From Nicotiana tabacum (taxonomy: Eukaryota; Streptophyta; Magnoliopsida; Solanales; Solanaceae), in contig NC_134096.1 in NCBI RefSeq assembly GCF_000715075.1, positions 71,119,026 through 71,183,025 of the forward strand: 64,000 nt of DNA, given 5' to 3'. The notes under the pieces are model-generated. The model was not told the DNA's origin, did not search any database, and saw only the letters and a program-made list of their open reading frames with translations. Position numbers and translations under genes: made by a program. Shown one piece after another: positions 1 to 10,638 of this stretch. The first letter of the stretch is position 1. Each line of letters begins with the position of its first letter.

Positions 1-2
1 GG

Positions 3-1405
3 GTTCGGCGAGGTGATGCCAGAGATGTGACTATTGGTGATGACGGTGTGATGAGGATGCAGGGACGGATCTATGTGCCCAATGTAGATGGGCTTCGGGA
101 GTTTATTCTCGAGGAGGCCCACAGCTCGCGTTACTCCATTCATCCCGGTGCCGCGAAGATGTATCAGGATTTGAAACAACATTACTGGTGGAGGAGGATG
201 AAGAAGAATATAGTTGGGTTTGTGGCCAAGTGTCTGAGTTGTCAACATGTCAAATATGAGCACCAGAGGCTGGGTGGATTACTTCATAGGTTAGAGATCC
301 CAGAGTGGAAGTGGGAGCGGATCACCATAGACTTTGTAGTTGGACTTCCACGGACTTTGAGAAGGTTCAATGCTATTTAGGTGATCGTGGATCAGCTGAC
401 CAAGTCAGCTTATTTTATTCCAGTGTTAACTACTTATTCTTCTGAGAGGTTGGCTGAGATTTATATCAGAGAGATTGTCCGCCTTCATGGTATTCCAGTA
501 TCCATCATTTCAGACAGAGGTACACAGTTCACATCACGGTTTTGGAGAGCCGTACAGCAGGAGTTGGGTACTAGGGTGGAGTTGAGCACAACCTTTCACC
601 CTCAGAGGGACGGGCAATCCGAGCGCACAATTCAGAGTCTTGAGGATATGCTCTGTGCCTGTGTGATGGAGTTTGGAGGGTCATGGGACCGATACTTGCC
701 ACTTGCAGAGTTCGCTTACAACAACAGTTACCAGTCCAGCACTCAGATGGCACCATATGAGGCCTTGTATGGTAGGCGGTCCCCAGTGGGATGGTTTAAG
801 CCGGGCGAGGCCCGATTGTTGGGTACAGATTTGGTCCAGGATGCCCTGGATAAGGTGAAGGTGATTCAGGAGAGATTTCGCACAGCCCAGTCAAGGAAGA
901 AGAGTTATGCAGACCGTAAGGTTCGTGAATTGGCATTTATGGTTGGTGAGCGGATCTTGCTTCGGGTATCGCCTATGAAGGGTGTCATAAGGTTCGGGAA
1001 GAGGGGAAAGCTGAGCCTAAGGTTCATTGGTCCTTTTGAGATATTACGGCGTGTTGGGGAGGTTGCTTATGAGCTTGCCTTGCCTCCTAGCGTAGCAGAA
1101 GTTCACCCGGTATTCCACGTGTCTATGGTCTGGAAGTATCACGGTGATCCGACTAATGTATTGGATTTCAGCTCAGTCCAGTTGGACAAAGATCTATCTT
1201 ATGTTGAGGAGCCAGTAGCCATTTTGGACAGGTAGGTCAGAAAGCTCAGGTCAAAGAATATTGCTTCAGTAAAGGTCCAGTGGAGGGGTCAGCCGGTCGA
1301 GGAGATGACTTGGGAGGCCGAGAAGGATATGCGTAGCCAGTACCCTCATATTTTAACAGTTTTAGGTATGACTTTATACTCGTTCGAGGATGAACGATTA
1401 TTTTA
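3..1405 (+). pseudogene. Gypsy/Tekay element 1: integrase and chromodomain (degraded, 5'-truncated by window)
   Basis: This is the C-terminal part of a Ty3/Gypsy polyprotein, read in one frame from base 3. In order it shows a zinc-binding H2C2 region (EAHSSRYSIHPG ... CLSCQHVKYEH), then the integrase catalytic core with its three acidic residues visible (D in VIVDQLTKSA, D in IISDRGTQF, E in GQSERTIQ), then the C-terminal integrase domain and a chromodomain-like tail (VQWRGQPVEE ... TWEAE) ending in FEDERLF and a stop. It is broken by a TAG at 378-380 and a TAG at 1233-1235 just before the chromodomain. Two residues are missing in the LYGRR..SPVGWF region (about 6 bp). The tail places it in the chromovirus branch, Tekay/Del type. 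It abuts its polypurine tract and 3' LTR. The rest of the element lies left of the window. Confidence 0.93.
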
Positions 1406-1417
1406 AGAGGGGGAGGA
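1404..1417 (+). other. Polypurine tract of element 1
   Basis: The purine run AAGAGGGGGAGGA lies immediately before the LTR start TGTAACGACC. It is the plus-strand DNA primer site expected at the internal/3' LTR border. Confidence 0.85.
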
Positions 1418-2114
1418 TGTAACGACCCGGTCGGTCATTTTGAGAGTAATAGCCCCGCTCCCCTATTAACTACTTTCCCTAAATCTTTTTCTGCTATTGT
1501 GACTTGCCGGGATAATTGGTTTTGAGTTTCGGAGTGTTTTGGGAACTTAGTCCCTAAATAAGAGCTTAAGCCGAAGGATTTGGACCGTAGTCAAAACTGT
1601 GTGAAGACGACTCCGAAATGGAATTTTGTCGGTTCCGTTAGCTCATTAGGTGATTTTGGGTTTGGGAGCGTGTCCGGATTGTGTTTAGGAGGTTCGTAGC
1701 TCATTTAGGCTTGAAATGGCGAAAGCCGATTTTTTTAGAGTTTTGGACCAGTAGTGGAATTTTTGATATCGCGGTCGTTTTCTGATTCCAGAAGTTAGAG
1801 TAGGTACATAATGTTGATTATGACTTGTGCAAAAAATTTGAGGTCAATCGGACGTGATTTGATAGGTTCCGGCATCGGTTGTAGAATTGTGAAGTTTCAA
1901 GTTCTTTAAGTTTGAATTGGAGGGTGATTCGTGATTTTAGCGTTGTTTGATATGATTTGAGAGCTCGACTAAGTTCGTATGGTGTTTTAGGATTGGTTGG
2001 TATGTTTGGTCAAGGTCCCGGGGGCCTCGGGTGTGTTTCGGATGCTCAACGAGTCATCTTTGGACTTAGAGAAGTGGCAGATTTCTAGTGTTTTATTGCA
2101 GAAAAATCCTTCAT

Positions 2115-2392
2115 CACGTTCGCGAGAGACGCCTCGCGATCGCGTAGAGCATCTGGGAAAGGCAGCGAAGTTGTTCTTCGCATTTGCTATGTTGTTCCCG
2201 CGTTCGCGAAGGTGTGGGACCTTAAGCCTAAGCGTTCGCGATATGGTCCTCGTGTTCGCGTAGAGGAACGAGGTAGAGGAAGCTTCGGGCATTAAGCCTA
2301 CGCGTTCGCGGAGAGGTTCCCGCGTTCGCGAACGGTCCGTCTGTGGAAGGTACGCGTTCACGAGAGTTCCCTCGTGTTCGTATTTTGCGACT
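2115..2392 (+). repeat. CGCGTTCGCGAA palindrome array inside LTR 1
   Basis: Many copies of CGTTCGCGA-type words (self-complementary TCGCGA core) are spaced by 10-40 bp of other sequence. The same word type occupies the matching place in the LTRs of element E (47960-48262 and 56110-56430, opposite strand). Open frames here are by-products of the CpG-rich array. Confidence 0.8.
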
Positions 2393-2590
2393 TTTACCCG
2401 ATTTCGAGATGTGGGCCCGGGGTGACTTTTTGGGCGTTTTTCCTAATTTCACGCTTTAGCTTCGAATTAATTAGCTAAATTAGTTACTCCTAGTTATATT
2501 TACATTATGCAATTTATTTGAATAGATTTGGGCCAATTAGAGTCGGATACTCGTGGCAAGAACGTGTTATCGAGGTGATTTGAGCGGTTC

Positions 2591-2600
2591 GAGGTAAGTG
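2591..2600 (+). promoter_or_regulatory. Splice-donor-like GAGGTAAGTG in LTR 1
   Basis: It matches the plant 5' splice-site consensus AG|GTAAGT. The same motif sits at the equivalent place in almost every Gypsy LTR in the window (see findings). Function is inferred. Confidence 0.5.
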
Positions 2601-2929
2601 GCTTGCCTAACCTTGTGTTGGGGACTTCCCCCTTAGGATATCTTGATATTATTTGGTGTGTGGGCGCCGTGTACGTGAGGTGACGAGTACGTACACGGGC
2701 TATTATTGCAAAAATCCTATTTAACCTTTTTAAATCATAAATTGCTTCTCTTATTAAGTTATACTAATATGTTTAATTATGTAGTTTAGACTAGAAAAGC
2801 ATGTTTACGTGTTTTAACTGCCTAATTGATATTCTGTGCGTCATGTTTAGCTAAGTCCTTATTTGCCTTATCTGTGTCCAGTATAAACTGTATAACTCGA
2901 TGTCATACCTGTCATTTCATCTTGCATTG

Positions 2930-3272
2930 CATATTTACATTGGGACTATGGACGTATTCCGGGAGATCACCCTGTACAACATATTTACTTTGGGACTACG
3001 GACGTATTCCGGGAGATCCCCCACCACTGCATATTTACTTTGGGACTACGGATGAATTCAGGGAGATTCCTCTGTACTGCATATTTATTTTGGGATTACG
3101 GACGTATTCCGGGAGATCCCCATGTATTGCATATTTACTTTGGGACTACGGACGTATTCCGGGAGATCCCCCTGTACTTCATATTTACTTTGGGACTACG
3201 GACGCATTCCGGGAGATCCCCATGTACTGCATATTCATTTGAAACTACGGGACAGTATCCCGAGAGATTTCC
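2930..3272 (+). repeat. 50-bp minisatellite in LTR 1
   Basis: About 6.5 tandem units of exactly 50 bp; TGGGACTACGG-type anchors recur at 2941, 2991, 3041, 3091, 3141 and 3191. Each unit contains CGGACGTATTCCG, a short inverted repeat. It lies between the donor-like motif and the conserved hairpin. Confidence 0.9.
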
Positions 3273-3485
3273 CACTGTGTTTACTTTGTTTTGAGCTGAG
3301 GGCTCCCTTAACTGTTAAATTTTCGAGAATTTCTTTAACTGTGTCACCATAAATTTTACTTATATCTTTTACTGTTTAATTTATTATATTTACTCCGGTA
3401 GGGCCTTGACCTGACCTCGTCACTACTCAACCACGGTTAGGCTTGGCACTTACTGGGTACCATTGTGGTGTACTCATACCCTTCC

Positions 3486-3507
3486 CTGCACATGTTTTCG
3501 TGTGCAG
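3486..3507 (+). other. Conserved CTGCACA/TGTGCAG hairpin, LTR 1
   Basis: CTGCACA and TGTGCAG form a 7-bp perfect stem with an 8-nt T-rich loop. Its 3' side (T-rich then GTGCAG) also resembles a 3' splice site. Confidence 0.7.
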
Positions 3508-3557
3508 ATCCAGGTGCGAGCTATTAGCCCCGGAGTTATTACGTGCTACTGATTTTA

Positions 3558-3606
3558 GGAGACTTCAAGGTACTACTGCTTGCGTCCGCAAATCTTCGAA
3601 GTCCCC
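3558..3606 (+). other. Conserved covarying stem-loop, LTR 1 copy
   Basis: The outer stem is GGAGACTTC with GAAGTCCCC. The inner stem is TTGC-GTCC-GCAA. It has the same layout as the stem-loops in LTRs A, B, C and E. Confidence 0.6.
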
Positions 3607-3683
3607 TTCTACTCCCTCGCCTAGAGACTTTCTTTATTATCTTTAGACTTTTGTATAGAGCTACATAGATTATAGCAGCTTGT

Positions 3684-3693
3684 GACTTAGTGA
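3684..3693 (+). other. Left target-site duplication of the hAT-like element
   Basis: CTTAGTGA at 3686-3693 is matched by GTTAGTGA at 9008-9015 on the far side of the element (7 of 8 identical). Confidence 0.55.
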
Positions 3694-4025
3694 TAAGGGT
3701 GGCAGTGGGCCTAAACAGTTCTAACCGGATAGGACCGGGACCGTGGGGAGGTGGGTTGGGTAGTGGGTCGGTCCCATAGGCGAGGCCCGCGAGACAGGGA
3801 CCGGTTGGGACCGGCTGGGAAGTGGGCCGGTTCAAGCGGTCCTAAACGGGCCTATCCGGGCCCAAGGGCTAATTTAAAAAAAAAATTAAATCTGCCACAT
3901 TATAGCCTTTATGGCATTTAAAATATGGCCGTTTTACCTGCCAAAATAACTGTTAGCTATTTATAAATAGGCATTTAACCCCCCAAACTTTATTTTAAAC
4001 CCAATTGTTTTATAATTACACTTTT

Positions 4026-4027
<2 letters not shown>

Positions 4028-4071
<44 letters not shown>

Positions 4072-4281
4072 GATATGTATACATCTTAAAATGACATAAT
4101 AAGATATATTATAGATATATATATCTCTCTATATATATTAAGATGTATATATAGTATATAAAGATGTATATATAGTATAGTATATAGTATAGTATATACT
4201 ATACTATACTATACTATACTATATATACATATTAAGATATATATATATATATATACTATACTATACTATATATACATATTA

Positions 4282-4354
<73 letters not shown>

Positions 4355-4416
4355 TATATTGTGAATTGTTAGATATATGCATTAATATTCGATTTATATA
4401 CTATATATACATCTTA

Positions 4417-4471
<55 letters not shown>

Positions 4472-4572
4472 ATATAGTATAGTATATTATATATATAAGC
4501 TTATATATATATCGAATATAGCTTATATATCTTAAGATGTATATATAGTATAGTATAGTGTATAAATATAAG

Positions 4573-4624
<52 letters not shown>

Positions 4625-4737
4625 TTATATATATTAAGATGTATATATAGTAAATCGAATATAGCTTATATATTTTAAGATGTATATATAGTAAATCAAA
4701 TATAGCTTATATATCTTAAAATGTATATATAACATAG

Positions 4738-4783
<46 letters not shown>

Positions 4784-4867
4784 CCTTATATATATATATA
4801 TCGAATATAGCTTATATATCTTAAGATGTATATATAATATAGTATAGTATAGTATATATATATACAC

Positions 4868-4917
<50 letters not shown>
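4028..4917. repeat. AT microsatellites with interspersed hairpin words
   Basis: Long (AT)n runs alternate with repeated words such as TATAGTATAG, TATATCTTAAGATGTATATATAG and ATCGAATATAGCTTATAT. The AAGATATATATATCTT type of word is self-complementary. It continues on the far side of the nested LTR (about 8634-8756), so the LTR landed inside this tract. Confidence 0.9.
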
Positions 4918-4921
<4 letters not shown>

Positions 4922-5154
4922 ACGACCCCAAATTCCCTCCGTAGGATGTCGTGATGGCACCTAGTCTCTAAGACTAGGTAAGCTTATCAATGCGGAATAA
5001 TAATAGATATCTTAAATAAATAAACTACAATTCAAACAATTTTAACTCCCAAAACCCGGTAGAAATAAGTCACAAGCTTCTAAGAATTTATTCTCAATGT
5101 CTCTATATGTCATGGTCTAAATAAAATATAAGGAAGCAACATAAAATGATAGAA

Positions 5155-5201
5155 GGGGACTCCGGAATCTGCGGACGCTGGCAATATACCTTGAAGTCTC
5201 C
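5155..5201 (-). other. Conserved covarying stem-loop, solo LTR A copy
   Basis: On the minus strand GGAGACTTCAAGG pairs with CCGGAGTCCCC. The inner stem TTGC/GCAG keeps a G-U pair where element A has C-G. Confidence 0.6.
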
Positions 5202-5249
5202 TCGTATAGCTAGTTTACTGATGCGTGGTCTGATAAGATGTACCTGGAT

Positions 5250-5269
5250 CTGCACAAAAAGATGTGCAG
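5250..5269 (-). other. Conserved CTGCACA/TGTGCAG hairpin, solo LTR A
   Basis: A perfect 7-bp stem with a 6-nt loop, equivalent to 3486-3507 and 30449-30468. Confidence 0.7.
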
Positions 5270-5874
5270 AAACGTAGTATGAGTACACCACATCGGTACC
5301 CAGTAAGTGCCAAGCCTAACCTCGGTAGAGTAGTGACGAGGTCAGATCAGGCCCTGCTGGAGAATAAATAATGGCATGGTAAAATGTTTAAACAATATTA
5401 TAAGATAAAATGACAATGAAAATGAATCAAGTAGTATGTCACATTTAATTTCATCAAATAATGGCAAATAAATACCTCGTTGAAACAAAACAGAATTCTT
5501 TTCAACTTTAAGAAAATCACAACAATAATCAAAGGCAACTACGACCATAAATCAATATCAACAATGGCACTCCCGAGGTACCGCCTCGTAGTCCCAAATC
5601 ATAAATAAATTCACAATATCTCATTTCCGTATATCACCGCGGGAGCCTTCACAATTTATTTAAAGAAAATATTTTTTTTCGAAATAGCATCCCGCATTTT
5701 AGCCACCCTTATCACACCACATGACTTCTAGCAGTCACCCCTACTAGCCACGCGTATCAAGCCACCCTTATCTCACCGCATGCGTTTCAACACCCAGACC
5801 TTATACCACCGCATGCGTATCAATATCACAATATATCACAATTTGCACCTCAAGTGCTCAAATAATTTAACTTG

Positions 5875-6140
5875 CCAAAATAATTCAGCAACAATATTTT
5901 TCCACAATAAAGAGATCACGGCTCATGCCAAAATAAATCATCAATAATATTTTTCCACAATAAAGAGCTTACGGCTCATGTCAAAATAATTCATCAATAA
6001 TATTTTTCCACAATAAAGAGCTCACGCTCATGTCAAAATAATTCAACAATAATATTTTTCCACAATAAAGAGATCACGGCTCATGTCAAAATAATTCAAC
6101 AATAATATTCTTTCACAATAAAGAGATCACGGCTCCCTCA
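5875..6140 (-). repeat. ~53-bp minisatellite of LTR family A (solo copy)
   Basis: About five units containing TTTTCCACAATAAAGAG followed by a variant of CTCACGGCTCATGTC, at about 53-bp spacing. The same array occurs at 29640-29850 and 37765-37985. Confidence 0.85.
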
Positions 6141-6568
6141 CAATGAGTATAAAAATATTCAGGGGTAAATAATTTAGGAAAATAATATTTCAAAATCTTT
6201 ACTACATCGCTTCAATGTCAAGTTTAAAAATGTCAAATACTTCATATTAATAATATTTAATTTAAAGAAAATCAACCTTCAAATACTGCACAGAATAAAA
6301 GAAACCAAGTTTCAATTAAACAAAAAAAAATAGCAGGAAAAGATCAAGCAAATAAAAAAAATTAAACATTAAATCAATAATGAAGAATATAACAAAATAA
6401 AATAATTTAATTAATGCGCAACAATGATCTACACAATTTAAAACATAATCTTTCACATTTAGCCCATGTACACACTTGTCACCTCATGTACACGACTTTC
6501 AACACATTTCAATAATCACATCAATACCAATCCTAGGGGAAATTTTCCCCACACAAGGTTAGACAAGT

Positions 6569-6578
6569 CACTTACCTC
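6569..6578 (-). promoter_or_regulatory. Splice-donor-like GAGGTAAGTG, solo LTR A
   Basis: Plus-strand CACTTACCTC, i.e. GAGGTAAGTG on the LTR sense strand. Confidence 0.5.
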
Positions 6579-9198
6579 GACTTGCTCCAATTTAACCAAG
6601 TATTATGCTTTTTCCTCGAATTTCCAACTCCGATCGACTCGTATCTAGTCATAATTAATTCGATACAGTCAACAAAAATTATAGTAATCACTTTCAGAAG
6701 AAAATATTATATTTTCATTAAAATCCGAAATTAGCTCAAAATTTGCCCGTGGGGCCCATATCTCGGAATCCGGCGAAACTTACAAAATCCGACAATCCAT
6801 TCAATTACGAGTCTACCCATACCAATTTTACCAAAATCCGATAACAACTCGACCTCCAAATCTTAAATTTTCGTTTTTGGAAGATTTTGCAAAAATATTG
6901 ATTTTTTCCATTAAAATCCGAAATAAATGATGAATATGACCATGGATTTATGAAATATAATCACATTTGGATATAGGACACTTACCCAAGTTGAAGTCTT
7001 GAAGAAATCCTCAAAATCGCCCAAGAACCGTGCTCCAAAACTCCAAAACGAAATGAAGGAAATGACTATTTTTGGTCCTTAAGTTTCTGCCCCAAAAACA
7101 CTATTCCGGACGCTAAAAGTCCAATCCCGTCGCTAAAAGTGTCACATCTGGTTGTTAAAGGTGCACACAGGACTATTTACACCAACAGTTTTATTTCACT
7201 AAAAAGGCTCTAACTCCATCATACGAACTCGGAATTCGACGATTCTTGTTCCTATGAGTCACAAACAAAACTACGAACCCATTCGTTCAATCGAAACTCA
7301 ATTCGGAACTCATTTGCTCAATGTGATACCAATTTCGCTCGTTAAACAATTAACTCATATTTCGCGCTTAAAACTCAATCGCGACTTGATGAAATTAGAC
7401 CAAACTTTTCAGATCACTCCTATATTTCATTATCAAAATGTCGAAAGTCTCGAAATCAAATTTCGATCTCTAGAAATAAAAATGGACTTTTGGATCATTA
7501 CATGCTTATGTTGAAAACATCAAACTCTTCCTCGACAGCCTGTAGTGTATCAATCATAACTTCTTATACTCAACTCCAACTGCCAAACGGTTTAAAGTTC
7601 TGCAAACTAGATACAAAGTACTACAACTTTTATGTTTTTCTCATTGCCCAACTCCTTATATATTGCGAGATATAAACTCCCAAAGTCAGCCCTGTGCAGC
7701 AGAAATTTCTGGCGATGCACACTGCTGTAGCAAAAATCTGCAGTACCAGCTTCAGTCAATCAATCATAACATTTTGTATAAATGTCTGAATGATAAATGA
7801 TTTATCATTCTGGAAACTAAAATCAAAGGGCTACAACTTTCATGTTTTGATAATTTTCAGATTCCTTATAGATTTCAAGATATAAGCTTCCAAAGTCAGC
7901 TCTGCGATTGCACCGGTTGCTGTCCAAAAATAGCTTCTGCAGCAAAAATATTCCAGCAGTTCCTTTTTGTCCGAAATCCATTTCGTTAACCTTCCGAAAT
8001 CCACCCGAGGCCCTCGGGACCTTAACCCCTCGGGACATAACTGAGCTATGAAAATTTTCAGAATCGGATTTCGACCCCGATATTAAAAAGTCAACCCCTC
8101 GGTCAAACTTCCCAAAAATTCAACTTTCGGCATTTCAAGCCTAATTCTACTACGGACTTCCAAATAAAATTCCGACCACGGTCCTAAGTCCAAAATTATC
8201 ATACGGAGCTGTTGGAATCATCAAAATTCTATTCCGGGGTCGTTTGCACATAATTTGACATCCGGTCACTATTTAAACTTAAACTTTTAAGTTTTCATCA
8301 AAATTCCATATCTCGGGCTAGGGACCTCAAAATTTGATTCCGGGCATACACTAAGTCCCAAATCACGATACGGACCTACCAAAATTATCAAAATACTGAT
8401 CCCAGTCCGTTTGCTCAAAATGTTGACCAAAGTCAACTCAGTTGAGTTTTAAAGCTCTAATTCACATTTTAATTCATTTTTCACCTGAAAACTTTCCGGA
8501 AACTTTTTTACGGACTGCACACTCAAGTCGAGTAATGGTAAATAGTGCTTAGATCACATAATTAATCATTAAATTTAAAGATGACATTTTGGATCATCAC
8601 ATGTACAGTATCACATTATTCATGATTTCTCACACATATATATATATATAGTAATATAGTATATTTTAAGATGTATACTATGTATATATAATATAGTATA
8701 TATATATTTTAAGATGTATATATAGTATATAAATCGAATATAGCTTATATATCTTTATTACTATTTTTTTTCTCTAACTTCTATAAAAAAAATTAAAAAT
8801 AAAAAGTATCCGTTGGGCCCACTTAGGCCTGGGACCGGCCCACTTAACCCGGGACCATTAGTTCGTGGTCCCGGTCCCGAGCCGGTTCCAACAAAGCCCG
8901 CGAAGCCCGGGACCGTTTAGGACAGAACCGCATAGGACCGACCCACTTAGGACCAGGCCCGCGAAGCCCACTTAGGACCGGGCCCGGCCCACATGCCACC
9001 CTTAGTAGTTAGTGATATTCTGGGTCTTGGGAAATTATTTTGTATATGCCGAGTGGTACTACTCTTGGCTATTTATAATATATTGTTTATCTTTAAAATG
9101 TTGTGTTTCTTTATAGTTTTCGCAATACTAGCCTTACCTAGTCATAAAGACTAGGTGCCATCAATAAACCTTATGGAGGGATAATTTGGGTCGTGACA

Positions 9199-10510
9199 CC
9201 ATAATCCCAGATACAATCGTATAACATACTACACAGCTCGCACACTCGTAACACCATTTCAGGTCATAGTAACTACTCAAAACCAACCAAATACTAGTAT
9301 AAAACCCTTCATTCAATAGAACCTCATTCCAAAACCTTCGCACACTGTCAATGATGAAAGAAACAATCGAAAACTCATAACCACTCATTAGATCAACTAG
9401 CCATGGAGTTCTCTCGCCCCAACCAGAACCATAATCCTCTCGAATATACCATAATCAAGCCTGATAGTACCCATTCTAGGTCCAATGGCCTTATATTATT
9501 AAACACGACTATCCCACAGACACGCCACATCAATATAACTCCAGCCACCACTGCGCAATCCGTGTACTCAAATATGGGAGATGTCTCAAGGAAGGGAACT
9601 ATATTGCAATTTCAACAAGCACCACCACAACAACAATGTTACAACCAACTCCCCAAATTTTGTGAAGAGGATAACCATAGGCGCATGTGCACAATTGTAG
9701 AGGAAGGAAATTAATGAATCAGATAAATTATCATAGAAATAAAATTCTCACACACGGCACGGACAACTTACGTGCCAATAATATGAATCGCCCGGCATGG
9801 TCACAGGCCTCCAGTCCTAGCATATTATACAAGAGCAATTAAACAAGTACAATTGTATATGATAATGAAATAAGATTCTCATGCTCCTAGACTGGTATAA
9901 ATAGTACGCCATAGTGCAAGCATGTGCAAAGTCTGTTATCACACTTCAAATCGGCAATTTTACGCAGAATTAGTAACTACCACATTTATTTAGGGAATCA
10001 TCTTCTTTGTAACCTCAAGTATAGCCTAGATAGTTCTCAACAAAGGTACGAAGACGGGAAACGTTATAACGTTACGCTTAACAGTTGACTCTAGGCATAT
10101 AATAGCCTAAGCATTCTTCCGAGTATGAATACTTGCTCTAATGCCCGCACATGGGCTCCAACCTCACATATATGCACACTTATAACGCGTAGCTATCACA
10201 AATAATTACGCAACTAGTGCCTCCACTGACTTAAAATGAAATATTCACCTCAAACAGGCCGCAGCCCGAAACAATATACTTTTGAGAACTCTCAGTCTCC
10301 AAATTCATCAAACACATGAATCACCGTAACTGATCCCAATTCCAGCACTAGAATGGCTAACACATCTTCCATTCACGATCTTCCCATAAGGAATACTTTC
10401 ATAATTCTTCCGTGCCACATAGAAATAATTTGAATATCAGCAGTCTATCAACCAGGTGAGTACTGCAATACCAATGAACATATGTAAGTTAAAACACAAA
10501 TAAAATAAAA
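9199..10510. other. Unassigned retroelement-like sequence
   Basis: No protein family is recognisable. The longest frame (9403-9714 +, 104 codons from an ATG, Gln-rich near 9610-9650) has no domain I can name. One unit GGCACGGACAACTTACGTGCC near 9755-9776 matches the minisatellite unit of LTR family C (22695-22925), so part of this stretch may be a decayed family-C-like LTR or leader. It ends where element B's 3' LTR homology begins (about 10511). Confidence 0.4.
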
Positions 10511-10515
10511 TAGAC

Positions 10516-10562
10516 GGGGACTTCAGAACTGCGAACGCCGTGCAGTTATACCTCAAGTCTCC
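10516..10562 (-). other. Conserved covarying stem-loop, LTR B 3' copy
   Basis: GGAGACTT...AAGTCCCC is the outer stem; AACTGC...GCAGTT is the inner stem (6 bp). Confidence 0.65.
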
Positions 10563-10620
10563 TCTGACTAGCTGAAATTTGAGCAAGTCTATGGTACGCC
10601 GCTGGGACCAACTCCGAAAT

Positions 10621-10638
10621 CTGCACAAGAACTGCAGA
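10621..10638 (-). other. Hairpin equivalent, LTR B 3' copy (weakened)
   Basis: CTGCACAAGAACTGCAG aligns with the CTGCAC/GTGCAG hairpin but has lost one pairing base. Confidence 0.45.

Larger units (their letters stand above)
4918..8601 (-). mobile_element. Solo Gypsy LTR of family A
   Basis: On the minus strand it begins TGTGATGATCC at 8601 and ends GGTCGTGACA at 4918, 3.68 kb. It follows the LTRs of element A (27213-30800 and 35374-38943) throughout, including the minisatellite, donor-like motif (6569-6578), hairpin (5250-5269) and stem-loop (5155-5201). No internal region or partner LTR adjoins it, so it is a solo LTR formed by recombination. The flanks ATATA and TGTAC do not form a clear target duplication, probably because the left side is slippage-prone AT repeat. 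Confidence 0.85.
3694..9007. mobile_element. hAT-like inverted-repeat element (non-autonomous), nested in LTR 1
   Basis: The left end reads TAAGGGTGGCAGTGGGCC and the right end is GGCCCACATGCCACCCTTA(GTA), so the ends are inverted copies with one base of indel. Direct 8-bp flanks CTTAGTGA (3686-3693) and GTTAGTGA (9008-9015) match at 7 of 8, as expected for the hAT superfamily. Both ends carry GGCCCG/CGGGCC-rich subterminal repeats (about 3710-3870 and 8815-8995), also typical of plant hAT elements. No transposase frame is visible inside. The interior is AT microsatellite plus a nested solo Gypsy LTR. The exact right edge is uncertain by about 3 bp. Confidence 0.7.
1418..9198 (+). mobile_element. 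3' LTR of element 1, split by a nested hAT-like element
   Basis: The LTR begins TGTAACGACC and ends GGGTCGTGACA at 9198. Its own sequence is 1418-3693 plus 9008-9198, about 2.45 kb once the insert is removed. It contains a CG-rich palindrome array (2115-2392), a splice-donor-like GAGGTAAGTG (2591-2600), a 50-bp minisatellite (2930-3272), a CTGCACA/TGTGCAG hairpin (3486-3507) and a stem-loop (3558-3606). The block ACTAGGTGCCATC near 9150 is shared with the other Gypsy LTR ends in this window, which supports joining the two parts. The right flank is CCATA; the left target copy is outside the window. Confidence 0.85.

Noticed and set aside
571..858. Opposite-strand and shifted frames within the integrase region
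   Set aside because: Shadows of the integrase frame.
2826..3352. Three overlapping + frames rich in FTLGLRTYSGRSP-like repeats
   Set aside because: Translation of the 50-bp LTR minisatellite in several frames; no protein family, no start context.
3539..3835. Minus-strand frame rich in Pro, Arg and Gly across the hAT left end
   Set aside because: Crosses the LTR 1/hAT border; composition follows the CGGGCC subterminal repeats.
5103..5548. Small frames repeated at 30170-30615 and 38313-38758, which look conserved
   Set aside because: They are the same LTR A region in three copies; sharing reflects LTR identity, not coding constraint.
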